Position numbers and translations under genes: made by a program. Of a stretch of 54,318 bases of DNA, positions 25,974 to 33,376 are shown in pieces (within the stretch, counting starts at the first letter, position 1; every line of letters starts with the position of its first letter). Location: NCBI GenBank assembly GCA_016186495.1, contig JACPLO010000012.1, positions 1 through 54,318 of the forward strand, written 5' to 3'. The notes below the pieces were generated by a model. That model saw only the letters and a program-made list of their open reading frames with translations, made no database searches and was not told the DNA's origin. The DNA is from Candidatus Niyogibacteria bacterium. GTDB lineage: Bacteria; Patescibacteriota; Minisyncoccia; JACROR01.

Positions 25974-26052
25974 CTTCTCCCTGCCCTGCCGGATGATATC
26001 CGCCAAAAAATCAAAGCCGCCTCAATTCTAAAAACTTCCGATTTATTAAATT
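25974..26052 (+). pseudogene. relic of a PD-(D/E)XK nuclease paralogue, left fragment
   Basis: The sequence translates as LLPALPDDIRQKIKAAS then ILKTSD, nearly the same as the C-terminal LLPALPDDIRQKIKAAS of the nuclease at 16836-17987, and is almost identical in DNA over about 50 bases. No start or upstream part is present. It lies just before the MNT-HEPN gene. Confidence 0.8.
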
Positions 26053-26086
26053 TGCGGATAATTTCTATTTGGGGTATAATTAAAAA

Positions 26087-26941
26087 ATGACCGGAAACAA
26101 AATAACGCGGCAACTTAAAGAATATTTTAAAAAACGGGATGATATCTTGATGGTTTTCATTTTTGGTTCTTATGCTAAAAATCAGCAGACAACTGAATCA
26201 GATTTTGATATTGCGGTTTACTTCAAACCGAAAACAAAAATGCTTGGACTTGAATGGGAAAGTGAAAATTCTTATCAAGACGAAGATAAAATTTGGGGAG
26301 ATGTTGAAAAAATAGCCGGCCGGCGAACCGATTTTGTTGTTTTAAACCGCGCTCCCTCAACCTTGGTTTATTCAATCCTTCAAGAAGGAATTCCTCTTGA
26401 GATAAAAGATCGTTCTTTTTATTTAAGATTTTTTTTAATGATAAGTTCAGCCGCCGAATATTTCAGGGAATTCACTAAAAATTTTTGGGAAATAAAACAA
26501 CGTTCATTATCGCTTACCGAAATTGACAAAAACAGGCTTATAAATATACTTGATTTTTTAAAATCAGAATTAAAAGATTATCCAAAATTTACCGATCTAG
26601 AACAGTTAAACTATCAATCCGATAATGTTCTAAAAAGAAATGTGGAAAGATGGGTTGAAAATATTATAAATTCGTCAATTGACATTGCTAAAATTCTTTT
26701 AGCTTCTGAAAAAAAGAAAATTCCGCAAACTTATCGCGAAATAATGCGGGAACTTTCATTGATTAAGAACTTTAAATCTGAAACAGCGGAAAATCTTGCC
26801 ATTTTTGCGAAACTGCGCAATATCCTCGCTCATGAATATCTTGATATCCGTTTTACTCAAATTAAAAAGTTTATTCAAGAATCAGAACCGGCCTATCAAA
26901 GCTTATCCAAATTTACGGAAGATTTTATCGCCAATAAATAA
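26087..26941 (+). CDS. fused MNT nucleotidyltransferase-HEPN protein (type VII toxin-antitoxin-like)
   Basis: The 284-residue protein joins two domains that are normally separate genes. Residues about 1-120 are a minimal nucleotidyltransferase with FGSYAKNQQTTESDFDIAV (G27, S28, D39, D41). Residues about 135-280 are a helical HEPN/DUF86-type domain ending with LRNILAHEYLDI, which holds the RX4HXY motif (R244, H249, Y251). In two-gene systems MntA transfers AMP to that Tyr of the HepT toxin to silence it. Here the modifier and target are covalently linked. TATAAT lies six bases before ATG (26075-26080), with TTGCGG 17 bases further up, so the mRNA is probably leaderless. It is flanked by relics of a nuclease gene. 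Confidence 0.82.
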   Translation: MTGNKITRQLKEYFKKRDDILMVFIFGSYAKNQQTTESDFDIAVYFKPKTKMLGLEWESENSYQDEDKIWGDVEKIAGRRTDFVVLNRAPSTLVYSILQEGIPLEIKDRSFYLRFFLMISSAAEYFREFTKNFWEIKQRSLSLTEIDKNRLINILDFLKSELKDYPKFTDLEQLNYQSDNVLKRNVERWVENIINSSIDIAKILLASEKKKIPQTYREIMRELSLIKNFKSETAENLAIFAKLRNILAHEYLDIRFTQIKKFIQESEPAYQSLSKFTEDFIANK

Positions 26942-26970
26942 AAAAAATTGGAAAGTCAATTTTTTCTTAC

Positions 26971-27027
26971 TCAACTCTAAAAACTTCTGAAATCTTGATT
27001 ACCTCCCGCAAAAAAATCACTTCTTAA
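26971..27027 (+). pseudogene. relic of a PD-(D/E)XK nuclease paralogue, right fragment
   Basis: Nineteen codons read STLKTSEILITSRKKITS and stop, matching the last residues STIKTSEILIVSRKKITANN of the nuclease at 16836-17987. The DNA shares CTCAAYTCTAAAAACTTCYGA with the left fragment (26021-26041 and 26970-26990), so about 21 bases are repeated on both sides of the MNT-HEPN gene. Confidence 0.8.
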
Positions 27028-27095
27028 AAAGTTATTTTTATTTTTTCTATCCTGTCATTTTGCTCCGATACTAGTTACTTTATTTTTATAAAAAA

Positions 27096-28334
27096 TTAAT
27101 CAGAAATTCTTACGGCATAAAATATAACTCCGCTATAAGCGGCGTAAATGTTTCCTGTACTTGTATTACAATTAAAATATACATCAAAGGTATCAGTTGC
27201 TGTTTGTACTAAATGAATAATTTCTTTATTTACATTACCTACTGAACCAGTTCCTGTGGGATAATATATGGATAACGCTTCGGCTAAAGAACTGCCGTTT
27301 TTAAATAACTTTCCGTAATTAAATTGTGCTATAGTCCCGTCAAAATTAAGAGCGTAACCTATTTTGTATGTTCCGGGTATTGTTGGAGACCAGACATTAG
27401 AGGCAAAATTTCCATTATTATCAATAATTTCAGTATCAAAAGTAACTTGAACATCCGCCCCGTTCGATAACCCCTGATTACTTGTTTTTCTTGCCAAAAA
27501 TGATGGTTGCACTCCCTTCAAACTCGCAATCCATGTTCCGTTAACAGCACTAAACAATTCCCATTTACTGCCGACTACGCTGCTTGTCGCCGCTGTTAAT
27601 CCCGTAGCCGCGCCAATGGTTATTGTATCTGTTCCCGCTCGGTTGATGCCAATGGCTTGAGCTGTTACCACTTCAACCATTATTTTATAACCAGCCGTAG
27701 CGGCCGGCAAAGTAAAAGTTATTTGGCCGGAAGCGTTATAATTGGTAAATAAGGTCAATCCGTTAGCTTCTGCAGCCGTAATTGTATAATTAGAGGTTTT
27801 ATTTGAAATCGCAAACCCGGCTGCTGCAGTCTGTGTGGTCCCGTCCGGAAACTTGATTCCTCCGGAGCCGGAATAAATAGTTCCGGCAACAGAGAATTTC
27901 TCACTCGGACTCGTGGTACCGATTCCTACCCTGCCGTTATTATCAATAACAAAGATTCCCTGGTTAGTTGAACTGGCAACCTGAAAAAGGTTTTCAGCGG
28001 CGTTTGAGCTGTTCACCGTCAGTTTATACATTGGAGTAGAAGTTCCAATCCCCACTCTTCCGCTATTATCAATGAAAAAACTGGTGGCGGTTGAAGAGCC
28101 GACCACGAATGAAGGGATTCCCGAACCAAGACCGTTGGGATTGATTGAAAATAAACCGAATGGCGTGCTCGTTCCAATCCCGACATATCCCGAATCTTTA
28201 ATGATGAATTTGGGAGTAGAAGAGCCGATGACAAAAGGATCGATTCCAATTGGATCATTTAAGCCAAACAATCCTCGGGGAGTGGTCGTGCCGATTCCCA
28301 CCCGATTATTAGCTTGGTCATAGAGTCGGAACAA
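27096..28334 (-). CDS. surface fibre protein, C-terminal part with VGIGTxxP repeats and C1q-like tip
   Basis: About 412 residues in the frame following the upstream fibre gene. The first 140 residues are repeats of VGIGTxTP followed by FVIGSSTxKFxIxDxG or FQVASSTNQGIFVID modules, typical of trimeric tail-fibre or adhesin shafts. A middle part (YTITAAEANGLTLFTNYNASG) and a C-terminal domain (about 280-412, VQVTFDTEIIDNNGNF, FYAVRISD) look like a C1q/TNF-type jelly-roll tip. The apparent TTG start overlaps the end of the upstream gene by 17 bases in the +1 frame, and no own promoter is visible. It is most likely the second half of one gene split by a frameshift or an assembly join. Confidence 0.7.
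   Translation of the reverse strand: MFRLYDQANNRVGIGTTTPRGLFGLNDPIGIDPFVIGSSTPKFIIKDSGYVGIGTSTPFGLFSINPNGLGSGIPSFVVGSSTATSFFIDNSGRVGIGTSTPMYKLTVNSSNAAENLFQVASSTNQGIFVIDNNGRVGIGTTSPSEKFSVAGTIYSGSGGIKFPDGTTQTAAAGFAISNKTSNYTITAAEANGLTLFTNYNASGQITFTLPAATAGYKIMVEVVTAQAIGINRAGTDTITIGAATGLTAATSSVVGSKWELFSAVNGTWIASLKGVQPSFLARKTSNQGLSNGADVQVTFDTEIIDNNGNFASNVWSPTIPGTYKIGYALNFDGTIAQFNYGKLFKNGSSLAEALSIYYPTGTGSVGNVNKEIIHLVQTATDTFDVYFNCNTSTGNIYAAYSGVIFYAVRISD
28183..28323. repeat. 141-bp exact repeat, internal copy
   Basis: Identical, base for base and in the same orientation, to the last 141 bases of the window (54178-54318). It encodes the first VGIGTTTP modules of the fibre. Its right end coincides with the point where the two fibre frames overlap. 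Confidence 0.97.
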
Positions 28335-30270
28335 TTGAAGTTGAGGTGGCGATTGACCAGGCGTTGACCGTCAGATTGGGAATGGTGGAAGTCGCCCGAT
28401 TGTTGAAAACCAGACTGCCGGAATTGAATGTAACCAGATCGCCGATGGCGTCTCCAAAAATAGTATTGTTTTCAACCAGCAATGTTGAAGCCGTGGTTGA
28501 AGAAAGAGTCTGGCCTCCGACTGAAGTCAGAGAATTGGCAAAGATGTCTCCTTCGGCGTCAACCATGAATTTGGAAGCGTCGCTGACTGCGATGCCGAAA
28601 AGAACAGTGTCGGCCGCGGCTGAAGCCGGATTAACAAGAAGGGAGGAGTTGAGCAAAGACGAGGTTGCCATTCCCAGGGACCAGGTTGAAAAACTGTGGG
28701 CGATTGAAGGAACTTTGCTCAGGCTGAGAAGTCCGGCAATAGTTGAAGTTCCGGTTCCTGAAACATAAAGAAGACTGGTTGAGGCTGTTCCCGAAACCGT
28801 CAAAGCCGTGGTGGAAGCGTAAGGAATGATGGAAGCCCAGCCATCGCCTCTTAAAGTAGTGGTGGAAGTTCCGCCGATCCAAATCTGATCAAAGATTGAA
28901 ATTCGGGTGGAAGAAGATTGGGAAAAAGAGAGATTAATGCCGATTAAATCTCCGGTCAAAGTTCCTCCGGTAAGAGGCAGATAGTTTGAAGCGGTGATGG
29001 CATTGGGAATATCCGAGTCAGTCAGACCGGAAAGGCCGGAGACCGTGCTGTTGGTAATGGCGACGTCATTCAAGTTCTTGATTCTCTGGGCCAGAGAAAG
29101 AGCGCCGGAGATTCCCGCGGTTTGTTTTGATTGGTTCTCGCTTTTGGAAAAAAGATCGTTGATTCTTGATTCAATGCTTTGAAAACGGCTGTCGTCCAGA
29201 GTAATGGTTTCTTTGGTGATTTCTTTGATAGGAATGATCCTTTCAATGATTCTTTCCGGGAAAGTTTTCTTTTCTTCCGGTTTGGTTTCCACAAGCAAAG
29301 GCGGAGTTTCAGTTTTCGGTTCTTGTTTGTCCGCCTTAGGCAAAAAGGGTTCAGAAACTTCTTTCGTGAAAACTTCGGAGGACAAGGATTTTCTTTCAAA
29401 TAAACTGGAAACATATTGCTTGGCTTTTTGGAGAGGTTTAGTCAAAGTTTCCTTGACGGTTTCTTGATCTTGGGAAGCAAGCTGAACTCCGGCTTTGAAG
29501 CCGAGATTGGAAACATATTCGGAGATTTTCTTTTCTGCATTCCTGATGTTTTTGGCTTCAATGATAATCTTGATTTTGGCGGAATCAAGGAATGAAAAAG
29601 CTTGTTCCGCCAAAGCTTGATTCAGAGAGCGGGCTTGGCTGTTAAGAGAGACAGAGAAAGAAGAGATTTGGCTGGGAAGATTAAGGGCAGTGTTTTGGAG
29701 AGAAACCGCGGCGAGCTGGGTTTTCTTGGCTGTTTGGTTAAATAAATGAGAAACTTGATTGGAAACTTGATTGGAAAAATTTTTAAAGTCTTTGAAATTA
29801 GCGTAAATTGATTCGGGATGCCTGTAGAAAAAAAACCCGATTAGAATAATAAAAATTAAAAAAACATTATAATGGCTTAAAAAAGTCGGTGAAGCGATAT
29901 TTTTTCTGCCAATTTTATCGGCGGATAAATTTTTAGAAGGTCGCTCAACCGATAAATTATTAAATAACGCTTTATCCCATTCGTCGCGAGTATTATTAAT
30001 GACAGGAATTTTTGAAATCGGCCGGACGATATTTTCACCTTGATTAACGCTATAGCTGATAAGTTTCTTTTTAGAGCCGTTTTTAGAAACTAAATTAAGG
30101 ATATCTTCTTTAGAAACCAGCCAATTATTTCCGATTTTTATTCCGTCAATTTTTCTTTCTCTGCAAAGGCGGCCGATATAATCTTTGTGATAACCGGTCA
30201 GGTCGGATGCCCGAACAATCGGAATATAAAATTTATTGTTTAGAAAAACTTCTTTTTCATTATCTCTCAT
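28318..30270 (-). CDS. HTH-transmembrane surface fibre protein, N-terminal part
   Basis: The 650-residue protein has an unusual order. Residues about 12-60 (YIPIVRASDLTGYHKDYIGR, KIGNNWLVSKEDI) resemble an excisionase/MerR-type helix-turn-helix. One transmembrane segment follows (FLIFIILIGFFFY, about 133-145). Then comes a long helical coiled-coil region (about 150-400), and finally a fibre shaft (NYLPLTGGTLTGDLIGINLSF, repeated STSTTTL-like Ser/Thr runs). It would place a helical DNA-binding-type domain in the cytoplasm and a fibre outside. TATAAT lies eight bases upstream of ATG 30270 on the minus strand. The frame ends in TSIVPTL and the next frame continues the same fibre. Confidence 0.7.
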   Translation of the reverse strand: MRDNEKEVFLNNKFYIPIVRASDLTGYHKDYIGRLCRERKIDGIKIGNNWLVSKEDILNLVSKNGSKKKLISYSVNQGENIVRPISKIPVINNTRDEWDKALFNNLSVERPSKNLSADKIGRKNIASPTFLSHYNVFLIFIILIGFFFYRHPESIYANFKDFKNFSNQVSNQVSHLFNQTAKKTQLAAVSLQNTALNLPSQISSFSVSLNSQARSLNQALAEQAFSFLDSAKIKIIIEAKNIRNAEKKISEYVSNLGFKAGVQLASQDQETVKETLTKPLQKAKQYVSSLFERKSLSSEVFTKEVSEPFLPKADKQEPKTETPPLLVETKPEEKKTFPERIIERIIPIKEITKETITLDDSRFQSIESRINDLFSKSENQSKQTAGISGALSLAQRIKNLNDVAITNSTVSGLSGLTDSDIPNAITASNYLPLTGGTLTGDLIGINLSFSQSSSTRISIFDQIWIGGTSTTTLRGDGWASIIPYASTTALTVSGTASTSLLYVSGTGTSTIAGLLSLSKVPSIAHSFSTWSLGMATSSLLNSSLLVNPASAAADTVLFGIAVSDASKFMVDAEGDIFANSLTSVGGQTLSSTTASTLLVENNTIFGDAIGDLVTFNSGSLVFNNRATSTIPNLTVNAWSIATSTSIVPTL

Positions 30271-30325
30271 TAGCTTTTATTATATCGCTAAACAAGAAGT
30301 AAGTCTTAGGATTATTATGAATTAT

Positions 30326-30334
30326 TGTGGATAA
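30326..30334 (-). promoter_or_regulatory. single perfect DnaA-box match
   Basis: TGTGGATAA is the reverse complement of TTATCCACA, the strong E. coli DnaA box. It lies in the A+T-rich gap between smc and the fibre gene. I see no second box and no dnaA or dnaN nearby, so this may be chance. Confidence 0.3.
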
Positions 30335-32566
30335 CTATTTTACCGCGTTAGAATAGCTTTCTAACGAAATTTTTTCCGCTTTTTCCAACTGAATGGAAAG
30401 TAAACAAGAAATACTGTCTCTTCCCATTGTAACGCCGTATAAAACTCCGGCGCTTCGCATTGTTTCGCGATTGTGCGTTATGACGACCAATTGGGTATTT
30501 TGGGAAAGTTCTTTCAACATCGCGGCGTAACGCCGGGAATTAGCTTCGTCCAAAGCGGCATCGGTTTCGTCCAGCACCAAAAATGGCGGCGGATTAACCG
30601 CTGAAAGCGCGAACAAGAGAGCGATAGAAGAAAGCGCTCTTTCTCCTCCGGAAAGCATTTCCAGTGATTTGACGCGCTTTCGGGGTAAATCTATGGATAT
30701 TTCCACTCCCATTTCCGCGTCTTCATTTGGGATTGTTTCCGGACTAATTTTCAAATCGTCTTCTTTTCGCAATCGTTGGAGTTTGATTAATTTCAGTCCG
30801 GCGCGGCCGCCGCCGAACATTGTTTCAAAATGCTTCTGAAATTCTTTATTGATTTTTTCAATGCCTATTTTAAAATCTTCTTCCAGTTTAATTTCCAAAT
30901 CTTTTATTATTTTTTTTAGATTTTGGCCGCTGTCTTCCAAATCTTTAAGTTCTTTAGCCAGAAACTCATCGCGTTTTTTTGTTTCTTCAAATTCTTTAAG
31001 CACCGAAAAATCCATCCCGCCGGCTTCTTCTGATCTTATTTTCATTCGCTCTATTTCTCTTTTCAGTTTTTCCCTTAAAACATCGCTGAAATCTTCTTCA
31101 AACTCCGCATTTTTTTCAAGATCAATTTTACCGAATAAGATTTCTGCTTCTTTTTTTTCTTTTTCAAATTCGCTTTGCCTTAATCGCAATTTTTCTTCCG
31201 CCAGATCAAAACCGCGCCAATCGTCTTTAATTCGGGAGGATTCCGATTCCAGCCGATAAATTTCCCGTTCCATTTCTCTTAAATTTTTAAACGAATCCTG
31301 AATTTCCGAAGACGTTTGATTGAATAATTTTTGCCGTTCTTCTTCATCTTTTTTAAAAGAAAAAAGATCTTTTCCAATTTTTGCCATTTTTTCTTCCAAT
31401 TCTTTTAAATCTGAAAAATCTTTCTTAGCGGAAGAAAATTTATCAAAAAAAGAGCCGATGATCCGCAATATTTCTTTAATGGATTCCTTGATTTTTCCCG
31501 GATTATCCGAAGATAACGTTTCGGTTAATTTATTTTTAAGTTTTTCAAAAAAATCTTTAATTTCTTCAGCTGGAATAGCCGAAGATTCTTTTTCCGTTTT
31601 CTGATTTTTTTTAAATTCAATTATTCCTTCCAGCCGTCCCATTTCCCGCTCCCGCCGGCGGATTTCTTCCCGCGCTTTCTCCATTTCACTTTTAATTTTC
31701 AGAAGTTTGTTATTTTCTTCCTGCTGGCTGTTCACGCCAAACGCTTCTTCTTTTTTTATTTTTTCTTTCAAAATCTTTATTTCTTTTTCTTTTTTAAAAA
31801 GATTTTTTTGAGGAATTTCTTTTTTAAGATTAATTTCTTCCGCTTGCGCCAAAAGGCAGGAATTTTCGCGCCGCAGATAATCCCGCAGTTTTTTCTCAAG
31901 TTCTTGGCGGATTTCTTCCGCTTTTTTAATTTTATCCGCCTGGAGGCCTAAAAATTTAAGATGCGGCTGAATTTCCCGGCGCAAAGAAGAAACTTGCTTC
32001 GTGTTCTCTTCGGTTTGCTCCAGCTTGCGCTCCGCTTCTTTTCGCTTTAACTGAAAAATTCTGATTCCCAAAGCATCCTCAATCATTTCTCTTTTTTCCG
32101 CCGCTGAAGCGTATAAAATCCTGTCGGCTTCTCCCTGGCTGATAATATGATGGCGGGAAGTTCCCAGCCCCACTCTGGCTAAAATTTCAATAATATCTTT
32201 AAGCCGGACTTTTGAACCGTTTAAAAAATATTCGTTCACGCCGTCCCGATAAACCCGCCGTTCAATAATTACTTCCTTAAAATTAATATCGCCGAATTTT
32301 TCGCCGCGATTATCAAAAACTATAGCCGCGGAAGCCCGGCCTAAACGCGAGGATGTCGGAGAGCCGGTAAAAATAAAATCTTCGCCTTTTTTCCCGCGAA
32401 GGCTTTTTAAGGATTGTTCTCCTAAAACCCACTGAATGGCTTCGGCCACGTTTGATTTGCCGGAGCCGTTGGGGCCGACGACCGCCGTAATGGGCGTTTG
32501 AAATTTTAAAACAGTCCGTTTGGCGAAAGATTTAAACCCGTTTAATTCAAGCCGTTTTAGATACAT
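30335..32566 (-). CDS. smc: SMC-family chromosome segregation ATPase, short and without hinge
   Basis: The head is a clear SMC: MYLKRLELNGFKSFAKRT, Walker A GPNGSGKSN (residues 31-39), QSLKSLRGKKGEDFIFTGS and RHHIISQGEADRIL at the N-terminus; LEMLSGGERALSSIALLFA, Walker B FLVLDETDAALDE and the D-loop at the C-terminus. The total is only 743 residues against about 1,180 in typical bacterial SMC. The arms are shortened and the globular Gly-rich hinge is missing; in the middle is a Pro/Asn-interrupted helical stretch (SSAIPAEEIKDFF to SSDNPGKIKES). It is the last gene of the rnhB-rpmF-nusB/Nudix-rnc-smc run. A small CGTTAGAA/TTCTAACG hairpin lies in its last codons. Confidence 0.88.
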   Translation of the reverse strand: MYLKRLELNGFKSFAKRTVLKFQTPITAVVGPNGSGKSNVAEAIQWVLGEQSLKSLRGKKGEDFIFTGSPTSSRLGRASAAIVFDNRGEKFGDINFKEVIIERRVYRDGVNEYFLNGSKVRLKDIIEILARVGLGTSRHHIISQGEADRILYASAAEKREMIEDALGIRIFQLKRKEAERKLEQTEENTKQVSSLRREIQPHLKFLGLQADKIKKAEEIRQELEKKLRDYLRRENSCLLAQAEEINLKKEIPQKNLFKKEKEIKILKEKIKKEEAFGVNSQQEENNKLLKIKSEMEKAREEIRRREREMGRLEGIIEFKKNQKTEKESSAIPAEEIKDFFEKLKNKLTETLSSDNPGKIKESIKEILRIIGSFFDKFSSAKKDFSDLKELEEKMAKIGKDLFSFKKDEEERQKLFNQTSSEIQDSFKNLREMEREIYRLESESSRIKDDWRGFDLAEEKLRLRQSEFEKEKKEAEILFGKIDLEKNAEFEEDFSDVLREKLKREIERMKIRSEEAGGMDFSVLKEFEETKKRDEFLAKELKDLEDSGQNLKKIIKDLEIKLEEDFKIGIEKINKEFQKHFETMFGGGRAGLKLIKLQRLRKEDDLKISPETIPNEDAEMGVEISIDLPRKRVKSLEMLSGGERALSSIALLFALSAVNPPPFLVLDETDAALDEANSRRYAAMLKELSQNTQLVVITHNRETMRSAGVLYGVTMGRDSISCLLSIQLEKAEKISLESYSNAVK

Positions 32567-32585
32567 AGAAAGAAATTTTCAATCC

Positions 32586-33293
32586 TTAATTAGTGTGGAG
32601 GTTTCCCCATTTTTTTGCCGCAAGAGCGTTTTCCGCGGCATTCTGCTGGGCGATTTGTTTTGACGAACCCTCGCCTTCCGCGATTAATTCTTCGTTTAAA
32701 TACGCTCCAACCGTGAAATGTTTGTCGTGATCCGGCCCCCATTCTTTTAAAACTTTGTAAGACGGAGTGATTTCCAGCTGTTCCTGCGCCTCTTCCTGAA
32801 ACAAACTTTTAGCGTCTTTAAAAAGTTTGTTTTTTATCACTTCAGAAATGTAAGGAAGAAGAACATTACTGATGAAAAGGCGCGTCGCTTCATATCCCTG
32901 ATCCAGATAAAGCGCGCCGATAAACGCTTCAAAAGTATTGGCTAAAATGAATTGCCGCGCCTTGCCGATGTCTTTTTTTTCGCCGCGCGAAAGAAGAAGA
33001 TAGTCATTCATTTCCAAATTATTAGCCATTTGAAAAAGCGTCTGCGAATTAACCAAGGCGGCCCGATAGCTGGTCAGCGTCCCTTCCGGTTCCTTGGGAT
33101 AATTTTCATAAAGATATTGGGTGACGATAAGCTCCAAAACCGCGTCGCCGAGAAATTCCAGCCGTTCATTGTTTTCCAATTTCCAGGAAGGATTTTCATT
33201 TAAATAAGAACGGTGGGTAAAAGCCTGTTTTAACAAACCCTGATTAAAAAAATGAAAGCCGATGCTTTCTTCAAATTTTGAAAAATCAGCCAT
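32586..33293 (-). CDS. rnc: ribonuclease III
   Basis: A 235-residue RNase III. The catalytic domain carries the signature NERLEFLGDAVLELIVTQYL, and TFEAFIGALYLDQGY supplies the second acidic cluster. A C-terminal dsRNA-binding domain follows (about 155-228, QEEAQEQLEITPSYKVLKEWG to QIAQQNAAENAL). It processes rRNA and structured RNAs as a dimer. smc follows after 19 bases on the same strand. Confidence 0.95.
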   Translation of the reverse strand: MADFSKFEESIGFHFFNQGLLKQAFTHRSYLNENPSWKLENNERLEFLGDAVLELIVTQYLYENYPKEPEGTLTSYRAALVNSQTLFQMANNLEMNDYLLLSRGEKKDIGKARQFILANTFEAFIGALYLDQGYEATRLFISNVLLPYISEVIKNKLFKDAKSLFQEEAQEQLEITPSYKVLKEWGPDHDKHFTVGAYLNEELIAEGEGSSKQIAQQNAAENALAAKKWGNLHTN

Positions 33294-33320
33294 AATGTTT
33301 TTATTTAGTTTAAAATTTGT

Positions 33321-33352
33321 ATTTTCATTTTCGATATATCGAAAATGAAAAT
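33321..33352. repeat. 32-bp perfect palindrome between nusB/Nudix and rnc
   Basis: ATTTTCATTTTCGATA is followed directly by its exact reverse complement. There is no spacer and no T-tract, so it is an unlikely simple terminator; a dimeric repressor site or an RNase III substrate is possible. Confidence 0.85.
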
Positions 33353-33376
33353 TATTTATAATACTTAATTTAGAAT

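Noticed and set aside
27096-30270. Diversity-generating retroelement acting on the fibre gene
   Set aside because: No reverse transcriptase and no template/variable repeat pair with A-specific differences is visible; the 141-bp repeats are exact.
30326-30334. Replication origin
   Set aside because: Only one DnaA box is present, with no cluster, no unwinding region that stands out and no dnaA or dnaN nearby.
30344-30364. Sixth copy of the palindromic element at the smc end
   Set aside because: CGTTAGAA-TAGCT-TTCTAACG resembles the element ends without an interior, but it is only 21 bases and may be a relic or chance.
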